DNA of 64,000 nucleotides from Trematomus loennbergii (taxonomy: Eukaryota > Chordata > Actinopteri > Perciformes > Nototheniidae): assembly GCA_012861695.1 (NCBI GenBank), contig JAAOOA010000399.1, positions 8,800,147 to 8,864,146 on the forward strand. Direction: 5' to 3'. The translations under genes and the position numbers were made by a program. The notes beneath the pieces were generated by a model, which saw only the letters and a list, made by a program, of their open reading frames with translations, ran no database searches and was not told the origin of the DNA. Positions 11,440 to 24,070 of this stretch are shown piece after piece. The stretch's first letter is position 1. The number at the start of each line of letters is the position of its first letter.

Positions 11440-12211
11440 TAGGCCTGTCGCGATAATCGATAAATTGACTTATCGTACGATAAATTAAAATGGACTCGAT
11501 AACTTTTCTGAGCTCGATAAATTGCCGTTTACATGAGGATGTGACCAGCATTTTAGCTAGGGGCGCTGTGGCTGCCAGGCGCGCTGTGGCTACCGGCCAC
11601 GCGAGCTGTGAGGGGCGGGGCTGACACGCAGCCAGGTCAGGACACTCCGCATGCACGTGCAGCAGCGTAGCAGCCAAATTAATAATACAGCGACAAGCGG
11701 GAGACAACGTGTGACTTACTCGCGGGGAATTTTAAAGTGAAATGGAATTGGTTACAAAACCTAACTACACATCTCGATTCTCCGGTGTGGCAGTATTTTG
11801 GATTCAAGCCAAATGAACGAGGCAAACCTACGGACTTGAATGAGCCGGGCGGTGTGTCGCATTTGTTTAAAAAAGGTAGCGACAAAAGCAGGCAATACCA
11901 CACATTTTAAACTACACCTAAAACATAACCACCCCATTCCGTTTTCCCAGCTGGGAGCAAACACGGCAGATGGAGAGCCCCCACCTTCCCGACAGTTTAC
12001 AATCAAAGATGCATTTGCCCGACAATGCAAACATGTTGGTGTTCCTTTGCTCAAAAACTTTGAAATACAGATTTGGATATGGCCTGTTGAGGCATCTGAG
12101 TCTTTGTATAGACAGTGGACTGTACACTTGACTGTTGTTTTAAGGAGTTGGAGTTTTTGCTTGTGAGACAATGTGTGCTCATATTTATTTATACATATAT
12201 AAATAGATAGA

Positions 12212-12299
<88 letters not shown>

Positions 12300-12597
12300 C
12301 TCTGTTTTTCAGCCTGAGTCTATTTAATTGATTGTTTTGGTTGTGTGTGATTAAATTAATTAGTTTTATTTATATATATCATTTATATATTTTAATATTA
12401 TTTCACATTTCATTTGCAATGTCGAATGTTCAATAAAAAGTTATGTTTGAAAGGATGTACTTGAATTATTATTATATATTATCATTATGTCAGTGATCTA
12501 AAATGGTCTTACAACGGTGCCGACAATATTATCGTTTATCGCAATAATTTCCAGGAAAATGTATCGTCCAACAAAATTAATTATCGTGACAGGCCTA
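11440..12597 (+). mobile_element. Non-autonomous hAT element with a BED-finger relic (U1)
   Basis: 1158 bp with inverted ends TAGGCCTGTCGCGATAA and TTATCGTGACAGGCCTA, flanked by the 8-bp duplication GCCGTGGC (11432-11439 and 12598-12605). The empty site exists at about 17920. It encodes a BED-type zinc-finger piece (CRICLKKVATKAGNTTHFKL, then HLKHNHP) but not the transposase core. It contains an AG microsatellite at 12203-12299. Confidence 0.9.
12203..12299. repeat. AG microsatellite inside the hAT element (U1)
   Basis: Mostly AG repeats with GATA interruptions on the left. Length differs between units (about 97, 56 and 101 bp). Confidence 0.9.
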
Positions 12598-13031
12598 GCC
12601 GTGGCCCAACCCCACATTCCCCTGATAGGTGGAGAGTTGGCCCAATAGCCGTAGCGCCACTTCTGTGACGTCATAGAAGTGTTCAAATCTGGATCAGTCT
12701 GTATCAGATCCGTTGCAGCCCCTTTTTTAGAGATTTGGGTATGGAGGAAAATAGAGAGGGTTGTGTTTTCTGACACTTGGTGAGTTCCCTGGAACACCGG
12801 GGACACATATTCATGTATAAAAGACGTACAAAAGTGCATTTTGCATGATAGGTCCCCTTTAAAGTACCAAAAGTAAAAGTCCTCATTTGCAGATTGGCCC
12901 ATTTCAGAAAAATATATATTATATGTTTTGATTATAATTATTGATGCATTAAAGTGTTATCAAAGTTATCAAAGGTATTATATCTTAAGTACAGTACTTG
13001 AGCAAATGTACTTAGTTACTTCCCACCTCTG

Positions 13032-13911
13032 TTTACACATTATAGTGTAAATATGGGAGTGACAGTGGTTAACAACTATCTTGTTTTGAGAAAAAACGAA
13101 CAAATATAATTTTAATTTGATCTCCAAATAGAGTTAAAAATTACAATAAATTGGGGTTAAGGTACCTACTCTGTAAAAAGGGTTAAATGTAGACTATGTG
13201 GTGTGGACCCATAGACACAATAAGTGTTGAAATCAGATCTGAGTGTTAATTTGGGTATGCTGATTTTGCTTTGATACAACATTCAAATCACTCTGTTTGC
13301 ATACAGTAAGAAAGGTCAAAGCAGCACAATTAAAAAACCCAGAGGTTAAACCTGGAACAATACGTATGTTCTCTTTGGATGAGATCAACACTGTCAAAAT
13401 ACCACATTACAAGTAAAATACATGCATATTGTCATTATAATCAGGAACAGGTACTCAAAGTATTAAAATGAAAGGTAATCAATACTTGCTCCTTAAGTCT
13501 ATACGTTATGATATAATTTGTATCACACTGTAATAATTCATTTTGTATTCACAATGAACTGTTAACAGTACTTTACTATAAATACGTTTTACAGTAAAAC
13601 AGCTTTAGTTTTGGTTGGAGTTTAACACTGTAAGGATGGTATGATATGCATGCAAAACTAATCTCAAACACAAGACACAGCAGGGCAGGGCAGGAAGAAC
13701 ACAGGGACACCAGAGCCGTTTCTCATTTCTCCAATACAGAAAAAAAAAGGGTTTTGTTTGAAGATCTGTTTAGCACGCTAACTTCAGGAGCGTTGTGACT
13801 ACTCCGTGTCCACGGTAACAGACGCAATGACATCAAGACACGTTGCCTTTACTTGATCAGACAAAAATAAACCTTATAAATACATTAATAATAATAATAA
13901 CTTTATTTATA
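13032..13911. other. Non-coding stretch between composite element and Tc1 remnant (U1)
   Basis: The first ~320 bp (to 13351) is repeated at 18351-18668. The rest has no coding signature; about 13780-13860 resembles sequence at 4940-5030 (GTGACTACTCCGTGTCCACG). Nothing else recognised. Confidence 0.6.
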
Positions 13912-14592
13912 TGGAGGAAATAAGTATTTGATCCCTTGCTGATTTTGTAAGTTTGCCCAGTTACAAAGAAATTAACAGTCTATAATTGTAATGGTAGGTT
14001 TATTTAACAGTGAGAGTAAGAATATCAAAAAGAAAATCCATAAATTGACATTATATAAAAGATAAAAAATGTATCTGCTTTTAACTGTGGGAAATAAGTA
14101 TTTGATCCCCTTGCAACACTTGTCTTAGTACTTGGTGGAGAAGCCCTTGTTGGACAGACAGAGGTCAGACGCTTCTTGTAGTTGGTCTCCAGGTTTGTGA
14201 ACATCTCAGGAAGGATTTTGGTCCACTCCTCTCTGAAGATCCTCTCCAAATCCTTAAGGTTTTGAGGCTGATGCTTGGCATCTCGAAGCTTCAGCTCCCT
14301 CCACAGATTTTCAATGGGATTAAGGTCCGGAGACTGACTAGGCCCCTCCATCACCTACGTGTGCTTCTTCTTTAGCCACTCCTGTGTTGCCTTGGTCGTA
14401 TGTTACGGTTTATTGTCCTGCTGGAAGACCCATCCATGACCCATTTTCTGTGTCCTGGCTGAGGGAAGGAGGCTATCGGCCAAGAGTTCACGGTACATGG
14501 CCCCGTACATCCTCACCTCGATGCAGGGAAGTCGTCCTGTCCCCTTAGCAGAGAAACACCCCAAAAGCCAACACACTCTCACTCCATAAACG
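13912..14592 (-). mobile_element. Tc1-like transposon remnant (U1)
   Basis: The left end carries GGAAATAAGTATTTGATCCC-type terminal sequence next to TA. The minus strand encodes the C-terminal part of a Tc1-family transposase ([19 protein letters not shown], with the third catalytic-region motif [11 protein letters not shown], then [17 protein letters not shown]). Upstream sequence is interrupted by stops and the 5' half is missing. Dead element. Confidence 0.88.
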
Positions 14593-15168
14593 TCCAGGAG
14601 CGACGCTTGGTCAGGGTCCCGAGGCGTGCAGTTGGGACGCTCCTAGGCTCCTTCAGCTTCATAAACAGACGCAAATAGCTTTCAACTGATTGCAATGTAT
14701 TCCCATCTGCGGCGGGATTTGACGCTCATGGAAGCACGGCATTCATTTGTGTCGGAGGCTGTTAAAGGCAATGTGAGCGTCCATTCCCATTTGATACCGG
14801 AGAATTGTACACCCGGAAGTAAGTATTCCCCTTACTGTCGATTGATTTGACAGTGATATCTCCACTACTCATCAACTCAAAAACACCAGATTATCCTTGT
14901 TAATTAAACGACATTGATAGGTTTTAGTGTGTGTACAATGCTTTTGTCACGTTTTCCCCTTCAATTCTGAGAAACAATTAGTTTTCTATGAGTTTTGGAT
15001 GGCCGAAGACATTACATTACCCACAATCCTCTGTACCAACCATAGACTGTATAAAAAAATTAAATAATACATTATTCCGAGTGTGCTTGCTTTTCTCTTT
15101 GAATGTCATCACACAACGGCATTGTAATACACGTTTCGGCTGCATTAACTATTACATATCTGCCGTAG
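14593..15168. other. Unassigned stretch between Tc1 remnant and 390-bp element (U1)
   Basis: No gene or known element end is recognised. GGAGCG...CGCTCC near 14597-14645 could form a hairpin. The sequence is repeated in U2 (36090-36665) and U3 (57563-58136). Confidence 0.5.
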
Positions 15169-15558
15169 TTAAAGGTGGGGTAGGTAATTTTGGAGAAACC
15201 AGCTCGAGTGTGCAAGAATTTGAAAATACACAGCCGGAAAAAATCTGCCACTTCCTTACAGAGCCCCTCCTCCAACACACACGAACGCGCACATGACCAA
15301 TGAGGGCACGAGATAAGTTTGTGCACAGATGGAAGGCTGACAGGCAGGTAGGCCATCCAGTTATTTTAGCCGGGCCGGCTAAAATGATTGGTCGTGCTTT
15401 TTACAGTACTACGGCTTCCACAGATGACATTTTGTTATGGAATTTTTGTCAAAGCACTTAAGATATTCATTGCTATCGGGATGTTAAGAGCATTCCATGG
15501 AATATAACAAAAAGTGTATCTCGAGCCGGTTTCTCAAACGTACCTACCCCACCTTTAA
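15169..15558. mobile_element. 390-bp TTAA-flanked miniature element (U1)
   Basis: The ends read TTAAAGGTGGGGTAGGTAA and its imperfect inverse (TACCTACCCCACCTTTAA); the inverted arms extend into GAAACCAGCTCGAG and CTCGAGCCGGTTTC. TTAA at both borders fits a TTAA-targeting DNA transposon family (piggyBac or Kolobok-like). No transposase. Confidence 0.8.
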
Positions 15559-15756
15559 CTCTATTTATAGAGCCCTGATGACAAGACTTCTAGACAAACA
15601 GGAACTGCCGCCAAAACTGAAAACTTGACGTGGATCATAAATATATAAGCAATTAAACAACATCTTACATTTCTTTTCACACAATACGTCTCCTTGCAGT
15701 ATCAAAACTAATTCGGCTGACTTTTATATTTGATCCAATTGGTAGATAGGCTGTAT

Positions 15757-17088
15757 TCACCCATAAACAAAATCAGCGTGGCGGGGCGGCACGACAGGTC
15801 GATCCCCACGACTCCTGAGCACGGGAGTCGGGAAAACGACCTTCGCATGTGCGGCCTCCGGAAGAGGCGAGACCGGAACAACGGGTCTCAAGTCAGTGAC
15901 AGGGATCAAGGCCGGGGGGCGCCCCCGTCGCGGAGACCGTGCCAGCACCACCGGCTGGCCCAAATCCAAATGGGCCGCCTTCACCCGGTCCACAGAAACA
16001 CGCTCGGCCTTACCACCCAGGTCAACCACAAGATTTTTGTCCCCGTGCTCCAAAACACGGAAAGGTCCGTCGTAAGGAGGCCACAGAGGACCCCTGTGTG
16101 CATCATGCCGTATGAAAACGTGCTCGGCCAAGCGGAGATCCGCGGGAACCCGGGACCCCTGAGTACCATGTTGGGCAGTGGGAATCGGAGCAAAAATCTT
16201 GGCGGTGTCCTGCAGGCAAACCCGCTGTGCAGACGCCGACCAGGGAACCGATGTGTTAGGGAGGAAATCCCCTGGAACCCTCAACGGCTGACCGTAGACC
16301 ATCTCAGCCGTGGAACACCGCAGATCTTCCTTGGGCGCGGTCCGCAGGCCCAGCATCACCCAAGGCAGCTCATCGACCCAATTTCCGTCCTTCAGGCCAG
16401 CTCTGAGCGCCGCCTTCATGGAGCGATGGAACCGTTCACAGAGGCCGTTAGCCTGGGGGTGATAAGCGGTCGTCCTGTGAAGCTTAACCCCAAGACCACA
16501 CGCCACGGCGTTCCAGAGCTCAGACGTGAACTGCGAATCCCGATCAGAGGAAATGTCCGACGGGGTGCGAAACCGACACACCCACGAAAGCCCGGGCTAT
16601 GTCAGCCGCCGACGTCGACACGAGAGGAACTGCCTCCGGCCAACGGGTCGTTCTGTCCACCATGGTGAGGAGGTAGGAAAAACCCTGAGAGGAGGGCAAT
16701 GGACCCACGAGGTCGATGTTGACGTGGTCAAACCTCCTCTCCGGCACCATGAAACGTTCCAAAGGAGCTTTCGTGTGGCAATGCACCTTAGCGCGCTGAC
16801 AAGCCACGCACTCACCAGCCCAAGTCCTCACGTCCTTCTTCAGTCCCCGCCAGACGAACTTCGTGGACACCAAGCGCACCGAAGGCTTACCGCCGGGGTG
16901 AGACTGGTCGTGCACCGCCTCGAAAACGGAGCGCCTCCAACTGGCGGGAACGACCGGTCGCGGCAGGCCTGCGGAGACGTCGCACAGGAGAGTAACGCCT
17001 GCGTCACCGAAAACTGCCGGGACAGGGCGTCAGGTTTGTAGGTTTCTAGAATCGGAACGATAGGTAAAGGTAAAGTTGAATCTGCCAA
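15757..17088 (-). mobile_element. Ty3/gypsy integrase region, decayed (U1)
   Basis: Minus-strand reading from right to left: an RNase H-end fragment (KPDALSRQF, about 17010-17088); then a different frame with an HHCC zinc-finger (HDQSHPGG...CVAC) and the integrase core. The core shows D in HVNIDLVGPLP, D in SSDRDSQFTSELWN and E in ANGLCERFHR, followed by a basic C-terminal region ending at 15757. At least one frameshift splits the core (about 16550-16580). Neither long terminal repeats nor gag is visible. A long open frame on the opposite strand (15730-16668) is only its GC-rich shadow. Confidence 0.88.
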
Positions 17089-17159
17089 AAATGAAAGCCC
17101 AGCAGGCTTGACAAGAGTTTAATCATTTGGCAGTTTTTATGTAGGCCAGAATCAAAATG

Positions 17160-18350
17160 TTACTCAAGTAAAAGTAGAAAAGTATTGGCATCAGAAAATA
17201 CTTAAAGTGGACCTATCATGCTATATTTAAATGATATATTGTAGGGCCATACCTATATAAGGTATATTTATACGTTTCTGTTTTCAAAATACCAAACAGA
17301 TCATGCATTTTAGCCATGCCTCATTTCGCTCTATGTGCTGTTTGCTGACCACGGGTCTGATTCTGCTGACCACGCCCCCCTACAGGAGAGGGTAGCCCTC
17401 TGATCAGCTGCTGGGCTGTCAGAAGAGGGGGAGAAAAAGAGATCTCCGTCCTCCGTGTTTTATTATATAGAGTCGTTATTCATTTGTTTTAAAGCTCAAT
17501 AAATAACAAAGAAGACCTTTGACCGGCACTTTTCTAATTTTGTCCGGAAGATTTAAACTTTAACGGACATCTTGACCGGCGAAAGAAACTGAAACTGAAA
17601 CTCTGCCGCACGGTCCCCTCGTTCCTTGGAAGAGGCGGAGAGGTGGGTGTTTGTCATCTGCTGGTGGACTAACCGGAGAGAATTACAGTGATTGCCTCGA
17701 CGGGGAGGGATTGCATTGAATTAAAGCAGCGGGAGCAAACGCTTGCCTCGGGGAGGGAGAAAAAAAAAGCCACAGCGGAGAATAAACAGAAGGGTAACCA
17801 TGGTAACTATGGGTGGGAAGTCTTCTTCGCTGCTTTTGTGGCAGACTACAGCGCCACTTACAGGCCTGGCATATGTACTACAGCGTCTCCAGCACTTTCG
17901 AGCGGCAATGGCCGGCCGTGGCCCAACCCCACATTCCCCTGATAGGTGGAGAGTTGGCCCAATAGCCGTAGCGCCACTTCTGTGACGTCATAGAAGTGTT
18001 CAAATCTGGATCAGTCTGTATCAGATCCGTTGCAGCCCCTTTTTTAGAGATTTGGGTATGGAGGAAAATAGAGAGGGTTGTGTTTTCTGACACTTGGTGA
18101 GTTCCCTGGAACACCGGGGACACATATTCATGTATAAAAGACGTACAAAAGTGCATCTTGCATGATAGGTCCCCTTTAAAGTACCAAAAGTAAAAGTATA
18201 CTCATTTGCAGATTGGCCCATTTCAGAAAAATATATATTATATGTTTTGATTATATTTATTGATGCATTAAAGTGTTATCAAAGTTATCAAAGGTATTAT
18301 ATCTTAAGTACAGTACTTGAGGAAACCTACTTAGTTACTTCCCACCTCTG
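17160..18350. mobile_element. Nested composite element, right copy, hAT-free (U1)
   Basis: The outer AAGTAAAAGTA-type element holds the TTAA element 17202-18179 (978 bp), with an intact GGCCGTGGCCCAACC where the left copy carries the hAT. It is part of a direct repeat: 17011-18668 matches 10528-13351. Confidence 0.82.
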
Positions 18351-19649
18351 TTTACACATTATAGTGTAAATGTGGGAGTGACAGTGGTTAACAACTATCT
18401 TGTGTTGAGAAAAAACGAACAAATATAATTTTAATTTGATCTCCAAATAGAGTTAAAAATTACAATAAATTGGGGTTAAGGTATACTCTGCAAAAAGGGT
18501 TAAATGTAGACTATGTGGTGTGGACCCATAGACACAATAAGTGTTGAAATCAGATCTGAGTGTTAATTTGGGTATGCTGATTTTGCTTTGATACAACATT
18601 CAAATCACTCTGTTTGCATACAGTAAGAAAGGTCAAAGCAGCACAATTAAAAAACCCAGAGGTTAAACATTTCTCATAGTGTTGTTTTACTGTCTTATTT
18701 CAGCTTAATCACATTCATGGTCACTGTTTTTCTGCTTAAACATTTTCATTGTTTTTGATAGTTAAAGAAAATGTTCAGTTTATAAATACTTTCAAATATC
18801 TTCATCGTCAAAGTTTTACCTGCATTGATAACGACAATAATGCACTACTTTCTCATTTAGATCGAACTCTAATTGGAATAACTTGAAATGAAATGTCTAT
18901 TCATCCGAATATTGATAATAAAAACACACTGAAGTCCTGAGAATTTTAGAAGTAAGCCTAGATATGTTTATATTAAAGATGACATTTTTTATATAATTAA
19001 TTTTGCTTTTGTATATAGCCATGTGACAATTTAATCGGAAAACTGTTGACTTGTACTGTACCCTCGTGATTTTTTTTAGAAGTAGAACGGCACCTTCCTT
19101 TACTTATAAAATAAAATATATATAACTAAAGATATAAACATAATTTACTATTGAACATTTTAGAGTTTTATTTTTATTTAGTAAAATCGTTGCCTTCAAA
19201 GTAGCATGTTTTGTAATAGCGTTGGGTTCAGAGTTATCAGACTCAGATAGTAAAACTATTTGATTTAGATTTTTTTTAATTGGATGTACAGTTTTTGTGA
19301 ATTATCCTACTTTTTAGATTTGTTGTAACTTGACATTTTGTACAAATAAAATATATTGTCACTCAATCAAAAACCAAAATTGTGTCTATATTCATGTTTA
19401 TTATTTTATGTATTTTTCACATTTGCAACCCCATCTATAATTTACGGTCTTGGGGCATGAATATTAAGTTTTACATGAAATTTGAGCAAATCATTTGTTT
19501 GTGAGCCCCTCCGAGTCAAAAGGAAGTAGGCTGCTAAATCTGCATGCAGAGTGAAAAACCACAAAGTCAGGAGCAAAGAAAAGTTTTATAGGAGATTCGG
19601 TTCCCGTTCATATTAAAGCGGTTCATGTTAGTTTCTGTTTCTCTCTTTC

Positions 19650-19650
<1 letters not shown>
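18351..19650. other. AT-rich stretch before the CA array (U1)
   Basis: The first ~318 bp repeats 13032-13351. The remainder shows no coding signal or recognised element. Confidence 0.6.
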
Positions 19651-19707
<57 letters not shown>

Positions 19708-19730
19708 ACACACACACACACACACCACAC
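19651..19730. repeat. CA microsatellite (U1)
   Basis: About 80 bp of CA with two ACCAC interruptions, just past the likely 3' end of the calpastatin 3'UTR. Confidence 0.95.
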
Positions 19731-19749
19731 AGACTCTACATACATCGTT

Positions 19750-20408
19750 TTTACATATTTTTATTTATTGAATTAGCATTCCCTCAACTAAAATACATCT
19801 CACATCTTTTGACTCACACCCACACAAAACCTTTGCCATGAACTAAATTAAACAAGGGTGCCTTATATTGATTATGGACTTTACATTTGAAAAGCCTTTA
19901 ACAATTATACAGTGTTGTCTTTAATAGAGCAAAAACTTTATTTTTTTTTTTTTTTTACAGTATACAAACAAGGGCAGTTAAAAAAAGCTTGGAGCCACCT
20001 CAATTCACTAAGTGCACTTCTGGACACAAGCAATTCTTTTTTCTACAAGGCCAAATGCATACAAGACCCTTCTTCTTCTTTTTTTTTTAAAACCGATATT
20101 TCTCTGTAGAAATTTAAAGGCATTTGCGAGAAGCCCTAGGATATATAATTAAGCTCCTGGAAACCTCCACATATGTAATTATGTAAACTATGTGTTGTCC
20201 AAAATAGAAAGCAAACTAAGCTGTACACTAGTGTATTAATGGCATCTGATCGTGATAGAAAAATCGGCTAAAGAGACAGGAGAGTACATCACATGCAGAT
20301 TTTCGCAGGAATCCACCGATAGAAATTTTTTGTTTTTTCATTTGGTTCAATTACACATTCACAGAATCGTTTGTACATTATCATGCAAATCGAACGTCAT
20401 TGTTTTCT
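19750..20408 (-). other. cast: 3'UTR-like sequence fused to the last intron of calpastatin copy B
   Basis: Up to 20264 it matches the 3'UTR of copy D (62730-63248). From 20265 it is the last intron beyond the GKSKSKSKSK exon. The terminal exon that should lie between is absent. Contains a long T run at about 19941-19957. Confidence 0.6.
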
Positions 20409-21381
20409 TCATGCAGTCGGCAGTTTGCTTACTTTGGACTTTGACTTTGACTTGCTCTTGCCCTGTAACAAAGTTGACACCTTGGTTAGGCCCAACACTC
20501 CTTGAGCTCCATGAGGAGACCACTGATACGGTTTAATGCTATTACATGACCGACAGAGGGCGCCATGTCACAGTGAAATCTAAAAGTGCCCAACGTCAGT
20601 GCTTATAAAATGCCATTAGTCAAAAGCAGATCTTATTTTACCTTTGGTTTGTCTGACTTAGGTATGAACTCTGGGGCGTCTGGGAGCAGGGTGCTGGACA
20701 GGGAGTCCAGGACAGCGCCAGCCATTGGCTAGGAAATAATGATAAATAAGGAAAATGATAAACAAACACAACAAACCAAACTAATAATACAGTTGTTTAA
20801 GATTGCTGCATAAATTAAAATCCAGCTAGCCATCTTCAATTGCTAATTTCATTCTGGAACAACTATTGCATACACTATTCCCTACATTGCTTGATATTAT
20901 GAATTTTTCACTTTTTTTGATAATCCTTTATACACTATGGAAATATTATCTTTGTAACATGTCAAAAAAGCACATTTAATTAAATTTAATTGATAACGTT
21001 TGTATCCAAAAACAGCAGAAAATGCAAAAAGTCTGGTGCAGTACAGAAATATGACAGCACACCACATTGTACTTTAACAGCAAACATTAAGATTTCCAGA
21101 GAAGGAGGAACTATAAATGTAAATATTATAAATAACAGTGTATTTCCCGTGCTACCTTCAGGGGCTCTGAGTCCAGCACAGGAGGTTCCAGCTTTGTTGT
21201 GGCAGCGCCTGAAGCGACGGGTGCTACAGGTAGAGAGGCAGCAGCAGAGAAGTCACTGGACAGTAGGTCCAACGCTGTCTTATCATCCATAGACTTCTGC
21301 AGAGAGACAGGAAGTGCATGTGGTTTATACACAGTGAACTTTACACCATTTAACAGTGCTCGACTGTCTACTGTCATATTC

Positions 21382-21560
<179 letters not shown>

Positions 21561-23785
21561 CATTCCTACCCCCTTAGGTTTTGGTTTTGCAGGTACTTTT
21601 CCAATATCCTTTAAAACAACATTGGTAAACATTAGACTAATAGTAATATTACTACAAGCTGTAAAAATCATATATCATGCATATCACAGTAGATATTCAA
21701 ATCAACAAACCCACATAGTTCTGTTTTAAAGCTTAAGGTAGTTAAGGTAGGGACAATGTGTCTTCTTTATTACATCCTCTATTTTATAACTAAATAATAT
21801 GTCACTGTTGTTTCAGCATGAACTTTAAAACAAGAATATAGAAATGATCATATTTCTAAAACATGCACTAATACTTTGAATTATGCTCCAGCAGCTGCTT
21901 ACCTAAACCTAAATTGTTAATCAACCAGGCTGATGGGCTCTACTAAGTGGAAAAGTCCCACATTTAAATGAGATGTAGTCTCTGGGATACACATGTCTGT
22001 TGAAAATGTAATGGCAAACAATCATACAGTTCTTTAGATATTTCAGTCTGGATGAAACACTCAACACTTGGCTAAAAAAAAATGAAGCCTTTGTTAAGGC
22101 GAGCAAGTTAGCAACATAAATATGCTACAGGAAGATGGACACCTATAGAATTCCTCAGAGGCCAATATGAAACAAATTCTGGTGACTTTTTCTAATGTTT
22201 ATGGCTTTAAAGAAAATCCAAGTTAGCTTATTTTACTTATTCCATTTGTTAAAACAAGTAGACAAGTTATGGCCTGTCATAGAAAAGTTATTTTGTGTCT
22301 GAATTATTGTCAGTGTTTGTTACTGTAGTACTAATTCTGACCACAAGAGGCTGAAGGGCAACATTACCCATGTTCTAAAATAGTAAAAATACATAGTTTT
22401 CTTATAAGTTAGGTTTTCATTTCTCCATGCATTTTAAACACATATTGTGTGAGAGCCAGTCACTAACTTTCAAACCAAGAACTATCAGGCTTCGATAGTT
22501 GATCAATATATACATGTTTCCCTACTGGCCTCTCAAGGCTTCCGTACACAACAGAAACAAAGGGAGATATAAGACTGTTTTTTACCCCAGTGGGTCGATA
22601 CTCTGGTGGCAACGTGTCGTCTCTCTCCCCCATCTTAATCAGCCTTTCTTCTTTCAGCTTCTCCTCCTGCAAAAACAAATTAAAATACAGATTACAATCA
22701 GAACAGCTGAAGTGACTGGTCGACAAATAACAAATCATTCTCTCTCATGTTGGCTGTGCTCTTGAAGGCATTATTACATTGACGAGGTCTTTGGTAGGAA
22801 CTGGGGCGGGCATAGGGACGGGTGTGATGTCCTTCAAGGTGTCTGACAGAGCATCCAGGGCCTCCAGGGCATTGTCTGCTCCTGCGGCCAGCTGAGGGCA
22901 CAAACACAGACAAAAACATTCCGATCATGTTACTGCAGGGATTAAGAGAGTCCAAAAAAGGCTTGAGATGTACTCGTGCTGTGTTTACATCTGCGGCAGA
23001 TTCTGTGGGAGCACATGCAGAGGACTTCACCGTCGAAGCAGCCGAGGAGGAAACAAATTCTTCCGCCAAGGCGTCCAGAGCAAAGTCTGCAGAGGGCTGA
23101 AGGAGTGACAAAATATAGGGTGTTTAATTTCTATAGGACTTTTCAAATGCATAGAGGTATCCTTGCATCACATTGTATTCTTTAGAGCTACATTAACCAG
23201 TGCTGGATCCAGTGTGTACCTGTGCAGGGGGGGCTGAGGGGGTGATGACAGGAGCCTGGACCACAGGAGCGGATGAGGAAACGCAAAGTCTCCAGATAAA
23301 AAGTCCAGAGCATCACCAGTGTTGATGGAGGGCTGCAGGACGAGGGGAAAATGTAGGAAAAATATGATTAAAGTATGATATTGGGAGATAGATATAAGTT
23401 GAAATAAGGGTGAGATGTCTGATTTATCAATACTAACAAGGTAAAGAGCGTCAACCTATCATTTAAGAAAATATATTGCAGACGTTCATTTTTCTCACCT
23501 CAGGTCTAGGAGCAGGCCGTTTTTTGCGTCCCTCCTCATTGAACCTGTATTCTGGAGGAATGGAGTCATCCCTCTCTCCTACAAACACACCCTTCTTCTT
23601 TTTGTGTTTGTCCTCCTGTGAACACAAGTTAAAGAAAAAATTGGGGTAATTATTTACTACCAGGGCACACACTCAATCTAGTCTGCCCATCTAAACAAAG
23701 AATTAAAAAACATGTATTTATACAGGGAATTGAGCCAGTATGGTCCAAATTAGGCAAGTTATGTGATTTGCACAAGAATGATATA

Positions 23786-24070
23786 ATAGAGTGCCACAGT
23801 GACGCGTACTAAAACCCGGAAGTAAGCTGCGCATGGGTTCCTTGATCATAAATCTAATCGATAGATTTATGATCGATAGGTTTATGATTAAAAAATTATA
23901 AAAGTAGGGTAGACATATGGAAATTATCCGACTGAACAAAACGTGATCCGTCTCTTAAATGTGTGTCAACCACAGACCTTATTTCGAGCTATTTTCCTAA
24001 ATCCTATGGAGAAAGGAACCCATGCGCAGCTTACTTCCGGGTTTTAGGACGCGTCACTGTGGCACTCTAT
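23786..24070. mobile_element. Miniature inverted-repeat element in a calpastatin intron (U2)
   Basis: Same 285-bp element and position as at 2076-2360, with the 56-bp inverted ends preserved. Confidence 0.8.

Larger units (their letters stand above)
10676..13031. mobile_element. Nested composite element, left copy (U1)
   Basis: The outer layer is an AAGTAAAAGTA-type miniature element whose right end reads ACTTAGTTACTTCCCACCTC; its left end is lost. Inside it a TTAA-flanked element spans 10718-12862, with inverted ends TTAAAGTGGACCTATCATGC and GCATGATAGGTCCCCTTTAA. Inside that is a hAT element (11440-12597). The layers date each other: hAT last, TTAA element before it, the outer element before both, all inside gypsy debris. 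Confidence 0.8.
1..20264. repeat. Tandem unit U1 (left-truncated copy of a ~21.5-kb repeat)
   Basis: Base 1 aligns with 22005 and 43497 in the other units. The unit ends at 20264, where the sequence shared with 63248 stops. It carries calpastatin copy A, a lectin copy and the full transposon block. It differs from U2 and U3 by a LINE insertion at 372-691, an extra segment at about 4979-5156, a 14-bp exon deletion at 3016-3085 and many substitutions on its left side. Its right side, from about 11.5 kb on, is almost the same as U2. Confidence 0.93.

Noticed and set aside
11840..12166. A host BED zinc-finger gene
   Set aside because: It lies fully between hAT inverted ends with target duplications and lacks the transposase core, so it is transposon cargo.
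15072..15356. Conserved 94-residue protein (MAYLPVSLPSVHKL...)
   Set aside because: It overlaps the TTAA-flanked 390-bp element and its flank, with no gene context; a spurious frame in a dispersed repeat.
15730..16668. Long plus-strand open frame (312 codons) over the gypsy region
   Set aside because: It is antisense to a recognisable integrase, and its Arg/Pro/His-rich composition is what GC-rich shadow frames give. The same shadow recurs in U3.
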